Part shown: positions 8,274 to 17,616 of the stretch, one piece after another
Layout of the letters: the number at the start of each line of letters is the position of its first letter
How positions within the stretch are numbered: position 1 is the stretch's first letter
From: Actinocorallia herbida
GTDB lineage: Bacteria > Actinomycetota > Actinomycetes > Streptosporangiales > Streptosporangiaceae
Reading direction: 5' to 3'
DNA length: 64,000 bases
Assembly: GCF_003751225.1 (NCBI RefSeq)
Contig: NZ_RJKE01000001.1
Location: 124,001-188,000 of the forward strand
Notes under the pieces: model-generated
Database searches by the model: none
Seen by the model: the letters and a program-made list of their open reading frames with translations, nothing else
Told to the model about the DNA's origin: nothing
Made by a program: the position numbers and the translations under genes

Positions 8274-9824
8274 TTGGCCTTGCGCTCGCCGCTGGCCGCG
8301 CTGCCGCTGCCCGCCCGTCCCGTGCTGCGCGCGTTCGCGGCGCGGCACCGGGTCCTGCTCATCGCCCTGGCGGTCGCCGTGCTGCTCCGCGCGGTCACGG
8401 TGCTGGGTTTCCGCTGGGGCATCTGGTTCCCCGACTCCTACCCGTACGTCGAACTCGCGCTGAACCCGCGCCCCGACGTGGTGCGCACCTTCGGGTACCC
8501 GTTCCTGCTGCTCCTGCTGCGCCCGCTGCACAGCTTCGCGGTGGTGGTCACGGTCCAGCACCTCATGGGGCTCGCCTCGGCCGTCATCCTGTACGGGCTG
8601 CTTCGCCGTCCGCACCTCTTCCGCTTCGGGAAGGCGCTGCCCGGGTGGGCGGCGACCCTCGCGGTCGCGCCGCTGCTCTTCGACGGCAACCAGATCGAGC
8701 TCGAGCACCTGCTGCTGTCGGACACGTACTTCCTGCTGCTGGTGTGCGGCGCCGCCGCGCTCGTCCTGTGGACGCCGCGCCCGTCGGCGCGCCGGGTGGC
8801 CGCGGCCTGCCTGCTGCTCAGCATGGCCGCGATCACCCGCACCATCGGGTTGCCGCTGCTGATCATCGTGCTGGTCTTCCTGGCGATCCGCCGGGTGGGC
8901 TGGCGGACGCTGGTCGCCGGGGCGGTCACCGCGATCGTCCCGATCGCGGCCTACATGACCTGGTACGCCTCGGCCAACGGCCAGTTCGCCCTGAGCGGCA
9001 CGGACGGGGTCTTCCTCTACAGCCGCACCATGACGTTCGCCGACTGCGACAACTTCGGCGACCGCCTTCCGGTGGACGCCTACCCGCTGTGCGACAGCAC
9101 GCCTCCCGAGCAGCGCAGGGCCTCGCACTTCTACGTGTGGGAGGAGAGCCAGATCTTCCGGTACCCCGGAGGCATCTTCGACCCTTACAAGAGCGAACTG
9201 GCCCGCACCTTCGCCAAGGAGGCGATCCTCGCCCAGCCGGGCGACTACCTCCAGACCGTGCTGACGGACTTCGGCCGCACGTTCCGATGGGACCGCCCGG
9301 TCTATCCGGACCCGAAGACCTACGGCTACTACGTCTTCCCGACCGAGTCGCAGGGCTACTGGCCTGGACGGGACGCCCAGATGGCCAGGTACGACGCACA
9401 GGCCGAGGCCACCCGGGTGGTGGAGCCCTTCGCGGGGTTCATGCGGGCCTACCAGAAGGGCGTGTACCTGCCGGGCACCGTCCTCGGCGTCCTCCTGCTC
9501 GTGGCCCTCGGCGGCGTCGCCGCGCGCTGGCGGCGGTTCGGCGGCCCGGCCCTGCTGCCGTTCGGCTTCGCGATGGCCCTGCTGGTGATCCCGCCCGCGA
9601 CGGTCCTGTTCGACTACCGCTACGTTCTGCCCGCGGTGCCCTTCGCCTCGGTCGCCGCCGCGATGGCGCTGCGCGAGCTGCACACCTGGTACCGCTCCCG
9701 GCACCGTCCGGACCACCCTCCCAAGACCCCGGAGGCCGGCGGCACCGCGCCCCCGGACGGCCCGGACACCTCGGAGAGCCGGATGCCGAAGGACGGCGAA
9801 CCGGAGAAGGCGAGCCTGACCTAG
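8274..9824 (+). CDS. GT-C type multi-spanning membrane protein, paralogue of the 5350-6798 product
   Basis: 516 residues from TTG 8274, chosen because AAGGGGG lies 7 bp upstream; no ATG or GTG fits in frame nearby. Loop 1 carries WFPDSYPYVELAL, then TFGYPFLLLLLRPLHS, DGNQIELEHLLLSDTYF, AITRTIGLP, and a long extracytoplasmic part with SGTDGVFLYSRTMTFADC. The final ~45 residues are a Pro/Asp/Glu-rich, probably cytoplasmic tail. The whole order matches the product of 5350-6798, so the two arose by duplication on either side of the GT2 gene. It is likely a transferase using the lipid-linked sugar made by that GT2; the acceptor is unknown. The spacing to the GT2 (71 bp) allows one operon. Confidence 0.75.
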   Translation: MALRSPLAALPLPARPVLRAFAARHRVLLIALAVAVLLRAVTVLGFRWGIWFPDSYPYVELALNPRPDVVRTFGYPFLLLLLRPLHSFAVVVTVQHLMGLASAVILYGLLRRPHLFRFGKALPGWAATLAVAPLLFDGNQIELEHLLLSDTYFLLLVCGAAALVLWTPRPSARRVAAACLLLSMAAITRTIGLPLLIIVLVFLAIRRVGWRTLVAGAVTAIVPIAAYMTWYASANGQFALSGTDGVFLYSRTMTFADCDNFGDRLPVDAYPLCDSTPPEQRRASHFYVWEESQIFRYPGGIFDPYKSELARTFAKEAILAQPGDYLQTVLTDFGRTFRWDRPVYPDPKTYGYYVFPTESQGYWPGRDAQMARYDAQAEATRVVEPFAGFMRAYQKGVYLPGTVLGVLLLVALGGVAARWRRFGGPALLPFGFAMALLVIPPATVLFDYRYVLPAVPFASVAAAMALRELHTWYRSRHRPDHPPKTPEAGGTAPPDGPDTSESRMPKDGEPEKASLT

Positions 9825-9891
9825 CCCAGTCCTGACCGCGCAGCGCGCCGCGCCGGTCGCGGCCGCGCCCGAACCCCCCTGAAGGTTCCGC

Positions 9892-11166
9892 GTGACCGAT
9901 CCCCGGCTCGTCGCCGCGCGCCTCGCGCTCGTGGCCCTCGGTTCCCTGCTCTGCCTCGCGGCGGCCCGGCGCGGATGGCGGCCCCCGGTCTGGACGGCCC
10001 TCGCCGTCGGGCTCGGGCTGCGGGTGGTGATGCTCGCGCTCGTCCAGGACGTCGAGCCCTACGACCTGGTCAACGACTTCCACCGGGCCGGGGAGAACAT
10101 CCTCGCCCACCGGGATCCGATCCTGCACACCCGGCCGCTGGGCTGGAACTACACGCCGCTGTACGCGTTCGTGCTCGCGCCCGCGGTCTGGGTCGAGCAG
10201 AGCCTCGGCGTCCCCTGGCTCGTGGTGGGCCGGATCGCCCCGATCGCCTTCGACCTCGGCGTCATGCTGCTCGTCGGACGGCTCGCGTCGCCCGGGACGT
10301 CGGCGCTGCGGCGGTTCCAGTACGGGTGCCTGCCGCTGCCGATCATGGTGAGCGCGGTGCACGGGCAGATGGAGCCGCTCTGCCTGCTGTTCGCCGTCGG
10401 GGCCTTCGTCGTGGTGCGCCGCCCGTGGCTGGCCGGGGCGCTGCTCGGGCTGGCCGTCTCCGTCAAGTCCTGGCCGGCGCTGTTCCTGCCCGCGCTCCTG
10501 CTCGGACTGCCGGGCGCCCGGGAGAGGATCCGCGCGGCGGCGGCCGCTGCCGCGGTTCCCGCCGTCCTCCTCCTGACCCTCCCGCTGACCGCGGGAACCC
10601 CCGTCGCGGCGTTCCCGCACATCGCTCGGACCCTGCTCGGCTACAGCCCGAGCGTCGGGACCTGGGGCTGGCCCGCGGTGCTCCTGGAGGTCCGCCCCGC
10701 CGAACCGACGCCCTGGGAGGATCCCTTCTACCTGGCGGTCCGCAAGGTCGGCACCCTGCTGACCCTGGCCGCCGTCGTGGCGGCCCTATGGCTGTGGAGG
10801 CGGGCCAGGGCCACCGACACCGCCCTGGCGGTCTCCTCGGCCTTCCAGGCCGTCACCGCCTCCCACGGGGTCCAGTACCTGCTGTGGCCGACGCCCTTCG
10901 CCGTCGCCGATCCGCCCCGCCGGGCCGCCTGGCTCTTCACCGCCACCGGCCTCTATACGGCCGTGGGGTACCTCGTCCTGCCGTCGCTGACGCCGGAGAC
11001 CTGGGCGGTCTGGGGGCCCTGGTACCCGGTGGCGAGCGTCCCGGTCGTCCTCGTGGTCCTCTGGACGCTCCCGTGGGGGCGCCGCGCCCGTCAGGCGGAG
11101 GGCGAGGGGCCGGTGCCCGAGGCGCACCCGGTTCCGGCGGGCGCGCGCGGGGCCGCCGACCGGTGA
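9892..11166 (+). CDS. GT-C/GT87-like membrane glycosyltransferase
   Basis: 424 residues from GTG 9892. About ten membrane segments; loop 1 contains YDLVNDFHRAGENIL, and HTRPLGWNYTPLYAFVL follows, a layout like the DUF2029/GT87 polyprenol-phosphate mannose-dependent transferases (PimE-like) of actinobacteria. KSWPALFLPALLLGLPGARER and QYLLWPTPF are further family-like blocks. The last ~25 residues are a soluble acidic tail. It lies 67 bp after the preceding GT-C gene on the same strand and ends 71 bp before metG. The substrate is not known; the assignment to a GT-C fold is by helix pattern and loop-1 acidic residues rather than a unique motif. Confidence 0.65.
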   Translation: MTDPRLVAARLALVALGSLLCLAAARRGWRPPVWTALAVGLGLRVVMLALVQDVEPYDLVNDFHRAGENILAHRDPILHTRPLGWNYTPLYAFVLAPAVWVEQSLGVPWLVVGRIAPIAFDLGVMLLVGRLASPGTSALRRFQYGCLPLPIMVSAVHGQMEPLCLLFAVGAFVVVRRPWLAGALLGLAVSVKSWPALFLPALLLGLPGARERIRAAAAAAAVPAVLLLTLPLTAGTPVAAFPHIARTLLGYSPSVGTWGWPAVLLEVRPAEPTPWEDPFYLAVRKVGTLLTLAAVVAALWLWRRARATDTALAVSSAFQAVTASHGVQYLLWPTPFAVADPPRRAAWLFTATGLYTAVGYLVLPSLTPETWAVWGPWYPVASVPVVLVVLWTLPWGRRARQAEGEGPVPEAHPVPAGARGAADR

Positions 11167-11225
11167 CGGGCAGGGCCGCGTCACCGAGTGTGGATAACCG
11201 ATTCGGTGCCTGGGGCCGGGGACCG

Positions 11226-11231
11226 TAGGCT
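11226..11231 (+). promoter_or_regulatory. Leaderless -10 box (TAGGCT) of metG
   Basis: TAGGCT followed by 6 bp and then the ATG of metG, with no Shine-Dalgarno. Transcription would start at or next to the A of the ATG, giving a leaderless mRNA as is common in actinobacteria. Confidence 0.55.
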
Positions 11232-11237
11232 TGGGGC

Positions 11238-13034
11238 ATGTCCCGTCACATCCTCACCGCACCGGCTTGGCCCTACGCCAACGGGCCTCGCCACATTGGG
11301 CACGTCTCCGGATTCGCGCTCCCGTGCGACATGTTCAGCCGCTACCAGCGGATGATCGGGAACCACGTGCTCATGGTGTCCGGCACTGACGAGCACGGGA
11401 CCCCGATCCAGGTCCAGGCCGACAAAGAGGGCGTCACCGCCCGTGAGCTGGCCGACCGGTACAACAAGGTCATCGTCGGCGACCTGCACGGACTCGGCAT
11501 CGCCTATGACCTGTTCACCCGCACCTCCACCGAGAACCACTACGCGGTCGTCCAGGAGATCTTCAAGGGCCTGCACGACAACGGCTACATCTTCACCGAG
11601 ACCACCATGGGGGCGATCTCCCCGTCGACCGGCCGGACCCTGCCCGACCGCTACATCGAGGGCACCTGCCCGATCTGCGGCTACGACGGCGCCCGCGGCG
11701 ACCAGTGCGACAACTGCGGCAACCAGCTCGACCCGATCGATCTGATCAACCCCGTCAGCCGGATCAACGGCGAGACCCCCGAGTTCGTGGAGACCGAGCA
11801 CTTCATGCTCGACCTCCCCGCCTTCACCGAGGTCCTCGGCAACTGGCTGCGCGGCAAGGAGGGCGAGTGGCGGCCGAACGTGCTGCGCTTCTCCCTCAAC
11901 CTGCTGGACGACATGCGGCCGCGCGCGATCTCCCGCGACCTCGACTGGGGCGTGCCGATCCCGCTGGACGGCTGGCGCGACCAGCCCACCAAGCGCCTGT
12001 ACGTGTGGTTCGACGCGGTCATCGGCTACTTCAGCGCGTCGGTCGAGTGGGCCAGGCGGCTGGGCGAGCCCGAGCGCTGGCGTGAGTGGTGGCAGAACCC
12101 CGAGGCCCTCGGGTACTACTTCATGGGCAAGGACAACATCGTCTTCCACTCCGAGATCTGGCCCGCGATGCTGCTCGGCTACAGCGGCGAGGGCGACAAG
12201 GGCGGCACGCCGGGTTCGCTCGGCAAGCTGAACCTGCCCTCGGAGGTCGTCTCCAGCGAGTACCTGACGATGGAGGGCAAGAAGTTCTCCTCCTCCCGCC
12301 AGGTCGTGATCTACGTGAGCGACTTCCTGGAGCGCTACGACGTCGACGCCCTGCGCTACTACATCGCGGTCGCCGGTCCGGAGACCCAGGACACCGACTT
12401 CACCTGGCAGCAGTTCGTCGACCGCAACAACGGAGAGCTCGTCGCCCAGTGGGGCAACCTGGTGAACCGCTCGGTGTCGATGGCCGCCAAGGAGTTCGGC
12501 GAGATCCCCGCGCCCAAGGACCTCACCGAGGCCGACGAGGCGGTGCTCCAGCACGCCAAGGACGCCTTCGCCAAGGTCGGCGCCGAGCTGAGCCGCTCCC
12601 GGTTCAAGAACGCCATCACCGCGGCGTTCGACGTGGTCCGTGAGGCCAACAAGTACCTGGCCGACCAGGAGCCCTGGAAGATCAAGGACGACCCGGCGCG
12701 CAAGGGCACCATCCTGTACGTCGCGCTCCAGATCGTGGCCGACGCCAAGACCCTGCTCACCCCGTTCCTGCCGAACAGCTCTCAGAAGGTCTTCGAGATG
12801 CTGGGCGGCGAGGGCGTGTGGTCGGGCATGCCGGAGGTCCGCGAGGTCTCCGAGGAGGTCGCGGGGGGCGGCACGCGCGTCTATCCGGTGATCACCGGCG
12901 ACTACTCCGTCGCGCAGGCCCGCTGGGCGCACCTGCCGATCACGCCGGGCGCGCCGCTCCAGCGGCCCGTCCCGCTGTTCCCCAAGCTCGACCAGAGCGT
13001 GGTGGCCGAGGAGCTGGCGCGTCTTGGCGAGTGA
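11238..13034 (+). CDS. metG: Methionine-tRNA ligase
   Basis: 598 residues; class I aminoacyl-tRNA synthetase that charges tRNA-Met. The signature HIGH is intact at residues 19-22 (ANGPRHIGH). A zinc knuckle [18 protein letters not shown] sits at about residues 144-161 with all four Cys. The KMSKS loop is present as KFSSSR near residue 350. A helical anticodon-binding domain ([12 protein letters not shown] onward) completes the protein; there is no C-terminal EMAP/Trbp111-like dimerisation domain. It opens the conserved metG-tatD-rpf-rsmA-ispE order. The 3' end overlaps tatD by 11 bp, so the two are probably translated from one mRNA. Confidence 0.97.
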   Translation: MSRHILTAPAWPYANGPRHIGHVSGFALPCDMFSRYQRMIGNHVLMVSGTDEHGTPIQVQADKEGVTARELADRYNKVIVGDLHGLGIAYDLFTRTSTENHYAVVQEIFKGLHDNGYIFTETTMGAISPSTGRTLPDRYIEGTCPICGYDGARGDQCDNCGNQLDPIDLINPVSRINGETPEFVETEHFMLDLPAFTEVLGNWLRGKEGEWRPNVLRFSLNLLDDMRPRAISRDLDWGVPIPLDGWRDQPTKRLYVWFDAVIGYFSASVEWARRLGEPERWREWWQNPEALGYYFMGKDNIVFHSEIWPAMLLGYSGEGDKGGTPGSLGKLNLPSEVVSSEYLTMEGKKFSSSRQVVIYVSDFLERYDVDALRYYIAVAGPETQDTDFTWQQFVDRNNGELVAQWGNLVNRSVSMAAKEFGEIPAPKDLTEADEAVLQHAKDAFAKVGAELSRSRFKNAITAAFDVVREANKYLADQEPWKIKDDPARKGTILYVALQIVADAKTLLTPFLPNSSQKVFEMLGGEGVWSGMPEVREVSEEVAGGGTRVYPVITGDYSVAQARWAHLPITPGAPLQRPVPLFPKLDQSVVAEELARLGE

Positions 13035-13824
13035 GAAGCCCGTCCCGCCCACGCCCCGGCTGCCCGTCGCGGTGTTCGACGACCACTGCCATCTGGACAT
13101 GCTCGACATGTCGGTGGCCGAGGCCGTCGAGCGCGCGCAGGCCGTCGGGGTGGGGCGGATCGTGACGATCGGCTGCGATCTGCCGTCCTCGGAGTGGGCC
13201 GCCAAGACGGCCGCGGAGCACGCCGACGTGTACGCGGGGGTGGCGATCCACCCCAACGACACCAAGGGCCTCACCGACGACGTCCTGGCCCGCATCGCCG
13301 AACTGGCGGGTGAGCCGAAGGTCGTCGCGGTGGGGGAGACCGGCCTCGACTACTACCGGGACCACGCGACCCCCGAGGAGCAGCAGCGCTCGTTCCGGGC
13401 GCACATCGCGATCGCCAAGGACTCCGGCAAAGCACTCATGATCCATGATCGCGATGCCCACCAGGACGTCCTGCGCATCCTGGATGAAGAGGGCGCACCG
13501 GACAAAGTGGTGTTCCACTGTTTCTCCGGTGACGCCGAGATGGCCCGGGTCTGCTCGGACAAGGGCTATGTCATGAGCTTCGCCGGGAACGTCACGTTCA
13601 AGAACGCTCAGCCGCTGCGTGACGCGCTGGCCGTCGCCCCGCTGGAACTGATCCTGGTCGAGACCGACGCGCCGTTCATGACGCCCGTCCCGCACCGGGG
13701 GAAGTCGAACGCCTCCCACCTGATCCCGCACACCGTCGCGTTGATGGCGGCGGTCAAGGATGTGCCGGTGGATGTCCTGTGCTCGGCCATCGCCGCCACG
13801 GGAACGCGAATGTACGGCTTCTGA
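13024..13824 (+). CDS. tatD: TatD family metal-dependent hydrolase (deoxyribonuclease)
   Basis: 266 residues starting at TTG 13024, inside the end of metG. It is a TIM-barrel metallohydrolase with every family motif: DDHCHLDM (HxH), [44 protein letters not shown] and [15 protein letters not shown]. TatD proteins are Mg2+-dependent 3'-5' exonucleases acting on DNA and possibly RNA. The gene is translationally coupled to metG. A strong hairpin 45 bp downstream may end the metG-tatD transcript before rpf. Confidence 0.92.
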   Translation: MASEKPVPPTPRLPVAVFDDHCHLDMLDMSVAEAVERAQAVGVGRIVTIGCDLPSSEWAAKTAAEHADVYAGVAIHPNDTKGLTDDVLARIAELAGEPKVVAVGETGLDYYRDHATPEEQQRSFRAHIAIAKDSGKALMIHDRDAHQDVLRILDEEGAPDKVVFHCFSGDAEMARVCSDKGYVMSFAGNVTFKNAQPLRDALAVAPLELILVETDAPFMTPVPHRGKSNASHLIPHTVALMAAVKDVPVDVLCSAIAATGTRMYGF

Positions 13825-13868
13825 GGAGTAAACCCCGGGCCCTCGGGGAACGTCTTCTCTAACGAGTC

Positions 13869-13912
13869 ACCGGTGCGGGGGCGTTCATCCCCCGAGTCGC
13901 CCCCGTACCGGT
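13869..13912 (+). terminator. 15-bp hairpin after tatD
   Basis: Arms at 13869-13883 and 13898-13912 (ACCGGTGCGGGGGCG and its complement with one G-U pair), 14-nt loop. No T-tract follows, so it would be a U-less terminator of the type common in high-GC actinomycetes. It ends 75 bp before rpf; the right arm abuts a TTGACA hexamer. Confidence 0.5.
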
Positions 13913-13972
13913 TGACACGCCACACACCCGGACGTTGCGTCGTCGTGGTGTGACTCTACGTGTTCGGCCTTG

Positions 13973-13978
13973 TAGGCT
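13973..13978 (+). promoter_or_regulatory. Leaderless -10 box (TAGGCT) of the rpf gene
   Basis: TAGGCT lies 9 bp before the GTG start at 13988 and no Shine-Dalgarno is visible. TGTGAC 18 bp upstream could be a weak -35; TTGACA at 13912-13917 is too far away to pair with it. The leader is too short for the c-di-AMP riboswitch seen before some other actinobacterial rpf genes. Confidence 0.4.
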
Positions 13979-13987
13979 CCGGGTCTT

Positions 13988-14680
13988 GTGACCCGTAGTG
14001 CTCGGCATGCGGCCGGAAGACCTCCGTCCTTCGTCATGCCACTCATCGCCACCGTTCTCCTGGTGGGCGTCGCCGCCGGGGGCTGGAACCTTTTTTCCGA
14101 GGAACCCCAGTCCGCGCCGATCGCCCTCGTGGGGGACCGTGTGAAGCTGCCCTCGCAGAAAGACGTGCGCTCCCCGGACTCCCCGTCGGGCACCGGCGGC
14201 GGCGCCCCCACCGCGCCCCGGTTCGACGCCCCCGTGCTGCCACCGCTCGGCAGCCTCCCCCCGGGAGAGGCCGCGGGCGAGGAGGCCGGCGCCGCCCCCC
14301 GCGTCGCCGAGGCGCCCCGGCCGGAGGCGGTGGAGAAACAGGACACCGGCGGAGGCGGCGGAGGCCCGCTCAACCTGCTGAACCTCCCCAAGCTGCTGCC
14401 CAAGGAGGCCACCCAGCTCAACCTGCTGAACCTCCCCGTCACCGACCTCAACTGGGGCGCGGTCGCCCGGTGCGAGTCGAACAACGACCCCGAGCTCATC
14501 ACCACGAGCAAGCTGTACGGGCTCTACCAGTTCTCCCGCGAGGCCTGGGAGTCCGTCGGCGGCACCGGACTCCCCGTGCACGCCTCGGCCGAGGAGCAGA
14601 CGCTCCGCGCCCAGATGCTGTTCGAGAAGCAGAACGGCTGGACCACGACCTGCGGCGACATGCTCTACGCCAAGAACTGA
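13988..14680 (+). CDS. Resuscitation-promoting factor-like transglycosylase
   Basis: 230 residues from GTG 13988. A single membrane/signal segment (MPLIATVLLVGVAAGGW, residues 17-33) exports the protein. A low-complexity Pro/Gly/Glu linker follows with two copies of LNLLNLP around residues 126 and 143. The last 77 residues are an Rpf (transglycosylase-like) domain: LNWGAVARCESNND with the catalytic Glu at about 163, then YGLYQFSREAWESVGG, and paired Cys at 162 and about 223. Rpf enzymes cleave peptidoglycan and promote growth from dormancy. Position after tatD matches mycobacterial rpfB, but the DUF348 and G5 domains of RpfB are absent. Confidence 0.88.
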   Translation: MTRSARHAAGRPPSFVMPLIATVLLVGVAAGGWNLFSEEPQSAPIALVGDRVKLPSQKDVRSPDSPSGTGGGAPTAPRFDAPVLPPLGSLPPGEAAGEEAGAAPRVAEAPRPEAVEKQDTGGGGGGPLNLLNLPKLLPKEATQLNLLNLPVTDLNWGAVARCESNNDPELITTSKLYGLYQFSREAWESVGGTGLPVHASAEEQTLRAQMLFEKQNGWTTTCGDMLYAKN

Positions 14681-14686
14681 CCCCCC

Positions 14687-14713
14687 GGGCCGCTCCACCT
14701 CCCGGAGCGGCCC
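14687..14713. terminator. Bidirectional hairpin terminator between convergent genes
   Basis: Perfect 10-bp stem GGGCCGCTCC / GGAGCGGCCC with a 7-nt loop, in the 44-bp gap between the end of rpf and the end of the opposing membrane-protein gene. It could serve either strand. Confidence 0.6.
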
Positions 14714-14724
14714 GGCCCGCCCCG

Positions 14725-16032
14725 TCAGCCGATGGCGGCGAGGTCGAGGAACAGGTAGCCGTCCTCGGTCGGCTGCACGACGTAGCGGTCGGCTCTGCCG
14801 TTCTCTTTGCCATGGACGAGGCCCTCGGCGGTCACCGAGAAGAGCCCCGTCCGGCCCGTCACCAGGTCTTTGACGAGCACCCGGGGGTCGGCGTCGCCCT
14901 GGAAGAGGAACCGGTCGAGCACGGGCTCGAACTGGGAGTAGCGGTTGTAGGTGGGGCCGCCGAGTGAGTTCGACGGTGCGGTCGGGTCGGGGGACGCGGT
15001 GGCCGCGGCGGTGGCGGGGGAGGCGCCTTTGGCGTCCTTGGGAGGTCTCGGTGCGAGGTGGACCGGGTTCGGGGCGCTCATCGAACCGTCGCGCTTGCGC
15101 ACTTCGCCGTCGGCCAGGCACCAGACGACCCCGCAGACCCAGGGGCGACCCGACTCCGGCGCGGGGAGCACCGCCTTCCGGATCTCGCCCGTCTCGACGT
15201 TGCGGATGGTCCCGAAGATGGGGCCGCGTCTGCTCCCGTCCAGCCGAGACACCCACGGCCACTGGACGATGCGGTTCCCTTCGGCGGCGACCCTCGTCGG
15301 CTCGGACGACGGGGAGCCTTCGGGCGGGCCGCCCCGCGTCCCCGTCAGCGTGGCGATCGGCCGGGTGAAGACGCCCTCGGAGGTCTCCCAATAGAGACGG
15401 CCGTCGGCCACGCCGACCCGGTCCCCGCGGTTCACGTCACTCCGCACGCTGATGACCGAGATGCCCGTGGTGTCGTCGGGGCCGTCCGGGAGGACGGAAG
15501 CGGTCACCTCCATGGATCCCTCCTCTGTGTTCCGGGTCCACAGCGCGTAGCCCTGGGAGATGTTGGGTCTGCCGGGTCCCCAGTCGAGCGAGGGCATCTC
15601 GGCGACCTGCCCGGTCTCCGGCGTGTAGGCGGCGTACCGGACCCGCGTGCCCTGCCCCGGCCAGGAGATGAGCAGCCGGTTCGTGTCGATGACGCTGATG
15701 ACGGCCCAGTCGCCCTCGACGTCTTCGGGCGGGACGGCCTTGACGCGGTGCACGGCCCCCGGCCAGAGCTGCTCGACCGGGGCGGGTCCGCCCAGGGTCT
15801 CGTCTCCGTGGCCGATCGGGTGGACCTCCTTCACGTCGGTCGGGTTGAGGGCGCCCCAGCCGATGCCCCCGGCGAGCAGGGCGGCGACGACGGCGGCGGT
15901 GCCCCAGCGGGCGCGGCGGCGCTTGCGGGCCCGCAGGGTCGCGCGGTCGGCGAGCCCGGAAACGGGAGCGGGCGCGTCGTCGGCCTTCGCGGTGAGGGTC
16001 CTGGCGAGGGCCTGCTCCAAGGGGTCGGTCAT
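14725..16032 (-). CDS. Membrane-anchored extracytoplasmic protein paired with a SigE-family sigma factor
   Basis: 435 residues from ATG 16032, preceded by GGAAGGGAG. Residues 1-40 are cytoplasmic and Arg-rich (RARKRRRARW), one membrane segment spans about 43-62 (GTAAVVAALLAGGIGWGAL), and the remainder is outside with repeated short strands (WAVISVIDTNRLLISW, YALWTRNTEE, GRLYWETSEGVFTRP) suggesting a beta-propeller. A Ser/Ala/Pro-rich insert lies near residue 355. Its start overlaps the sigma-factor stop by 4 bp (ATGA), so the two are co-translated. Such partners are common for SigE-family sigma factors and could act as a sensor or anti-sigma, but no zinc-binding anti-sigma motif is visible, so the role is inferred from position only. 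Confidence 0.65.
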   Translation of the reverse strand: MTDPLEQALARTLTAKADDAPAPVSGLADRATLRARKRRRARWGTAAVVAALLAGGIGWGALNPTDVKEVHPIGHGDETLGGPAPVEQLWPGAVHRVKAVPPEDVEGDWAVISVIDTNRLLISWPGQGTRVRYAAYTPETGQVAEMPSLDWGPGRPNISQGYALWTRNTEEGSMEVTASVLPDGPDDTTGISVISVRSDVNRGDRVGVADGRLYWETSEGVFTRPIATLTGTRGGPPEGSPSSEPTRVAAEGNRIVQWPWVSRLDGSRRGPIFGTIRNVETGEIRKAVLPAPESGRPWVCGVVWCLADGEVRKRDGSMSAPNPVHLAPRPPKDAKGASPATAAATASPDPTAPSNSLGGPTYNRYSQFEPVLDRFLFQGDADPRVLVKDLVTGRTGLFSVTAEGLVHGKENGRADRYVVQPTEDGYLFLDLAAIG

Positions 16033-16562
16033 CGGGGGCTCCCTTCCAGGCGTGGATTGTAAGTTTCGCGGAGTTTGTCCAGTGCCCGGCTCGCCTGGCT
16101 GCGGACCGTGCCGCGCGAGATGCCCAGCCGGGCGGCGATCTCCTCGTCCGAGAGGGCCTCGTAGTACCGGAGGGCGATCACCGCCCGCTGGCGCCGCGGG
16201 AGGGCCGTCAGGGCCTGCCAGAGGGCGTCGTCGGGCGGCTGCGGGTCGTGGTGGGCGGTGTCCGGGACGGTCGCGGTCAGCGTCTCTCGGCGGGTCCGCC
16301 GCCACACCGAGACGTGCAGGCGGGCCATGGTCGTGCGGACGTAGCCCTCGGGGTCGTCCTTGCGCACGACCCTGGCCCAGGACGTCCTGAGCCGGACCAG
16401 CGCCTCCTGGACGAGATCGGCGGCGTCGTGCGGGCTGCCCGTGAGGACATAGCCGTACCGGAGCAGGGCGGGGGCTCGGGAGGACACCCAGCGGGCGAAG
16501 TCCACGGGGTCGCCCGGCGCGGCCGGATCCCGCGACCCGCCGCCGGATGGGGGGTGATCCAC
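16029..16562 (-). CDS. SigE-family ECF RNA polymerase sigma factor
   Basis: 177 residues from GTG 16562, chosen because AGGAGA lies 6 bp upstream; an ATG at 16652 would overlap the rsmA start region. Region 2 is [21 protein letters not shown] followed by [20 protein letters not shown], and region 4 is [20 protein letters not shown] with the helix-turn-helix [22 protein letters not shown]. This is the short SigE-type group of actinobacterial ECF factors. It heads a two-gene operon with the membrane protein downstream and diverges from rsmA across 68 bp. The pair interrupts the usual rpf-rsmA adjacency, on the opposite strand. Confidence 0.88.
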   Translation of the reverse strand: MDHPPSGGGSRDPAAPGDPVDFARWVSSRAPALLRYGYVLTGSPHDAADLVQEALVRLRTSWARVVRKDDPEGYVRTTMARLHVSVWRRTRRETLTATVPDTAHHDPQPPDDALWQALTALPRRQRAVIALRYYEALSDEEIAARLGISRGTVRSQASRALDKLRETYNPRLEGSPR

Positions 16563-16630
16563 GGCATTTCTCCTTTCCTCATGACCCGGACGCGACCGGG
16601 GGCCGGACTGTTGCATGGGAGAATCGTGAT

Positions 16631-17548
16631 GTGGGGGAGAACGACACAGCACCGGAGGACAAGGCGCCGGACGACGCGGCGCACGGCGGCACGGCCGAGA
16701 GCGGCGCCGCCCTGCTGGGCGCGGCCGACATCCGTGAGCTCGCCGCGGCCTTGGACGTGCGGCCCACCAAGCAGCTCGGCCAGAACTTCGTGATCGATCC
16801 CGGCACGGTACGCCGGATCGTCCGGGCGGCGGAGGTCGGGCCGTCGGACGTGGTGATCGAGGTCGGCCCCGGGCTCGGTTCGCTCACCCTGGCCCTGCTG
16901 CCCGAGGTCGCCAGGGTCATCGCCGTCGAACTCGACCCCGTGCTGGCGAAGGCGCTGCCGGAGACCGTCGAGGCCAAGGCGCCGGGGCTGGCCGACCGCT
17001 TCGAGGTCGTCCACGGCGACGCGATGCGGATCGCCGAGCTCCCCGGTCCGCCGCCCACCGCGCTGGTGGCGAACCTGCCTTACAACGTCGCCGTGCCCGT
17101 CGTCCTGCACCTGCTGGAGCTGCTCCCGTCCCTGCGCAAGGGCCTCGTCATGGTCCAGGCCGAGGTGGGCGAGCGGCTCGCCGCCGCGCCGGGCAGCAAG
17201 ATCTACGGGGTGCCGTCGGTGAAGATGGCCTGGTACGCCGAGGCGAGGCGGGCCGGATCCGTCGGCCGGCACGTCTTCTGGCCCGCGCCCAACGTCGACT
17301 CCGCGCTCGTCGCCTTCACCCGCCGCGAGCCCCCGGCCACCGTCGCCACCCGTCAGCAGGTCTTCGCGGTGATCGACGCGGCCTTCGCCCAGCGCCGCAA
17401 GACCCTGCGCGCCGCGCTCGCCTCCTGGGCGGGCTCGCCCGCGATGGCCGAGGCCGCGCTGCGCGCCGCGGACGTCGACCCGACGGCGCGCGGCGAGATG
17501 CTGGACATCACGGCCTTCGCCCGGATCGCCGAGCACCGGATGGTGTGA
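16631..17548 (+). CDS. rsmA: 16S rRNA (adenine(1518)/(1519)-N6)-dimethyltransferase
   Basis: 305 residues from GTG 16631, with GGGAG about 9 bp upstream; the long in-frame extension to 16547 covers the sigma-factor start and is unlikely. The enzyme dimethylates A1518 and A1519 in the 3' hairpin of 16S r[21 protein letters not shown] marks the N-terminus, [13 protein letters not shown] the SAM site near residue 76, and NLPYN at about 148 the catalytic loop; [12 protein letters not shown] and [10 protein letters not shown] follow. The first ~35 residues are an unconserved Ala/Glu/Asp-rich extension. rsmA is usually directly downstream of rpf in actinobacteria; here a divergent sigma operon intervenes. 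ispE follows after 68 bp. Confidence 0.95.
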   Translation: MGENDTAPEDKAPDDAAHGGTAESGAALLGAADIRELAAALDVRPTKQLGQNFVIDPGTVRRIVRAAEVGPSDVVIEVGPGLGSLTLALLPEVARVIAVELDPVLAKALPETVEAKAPGLADRFEVVHGDAMRIAELPGPPPTALVANLPYNVAVPVVLHLLELLPSLRKGLVMVQAEVGERLAAAPGSKIYGVPSVKMAWYAEARRAGSVGRHVFWPAPNVDSALVAFTRREPPATVATRQQVFAVIDAAFAQRRKTLRAALASWAGSPAMAEAALRAADVDPTARGEMLDITAFARIAEHRMV

Positions 17549-17616
17549 GCGACCGGGCCCCACGCTTCGCGCACACGATCGACCGTCCCCGTTCCACCGT
17601 CTGAACCGAGGCCGCC

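Noticed and set aside
13825-13987. c-di-AMP (ydaO) riboswitch before rpf
   Set aside because: The gap is only 163 bp, holds a simple hairpin, and the likely promoter is 9 bp before the start, which leaves no leader.
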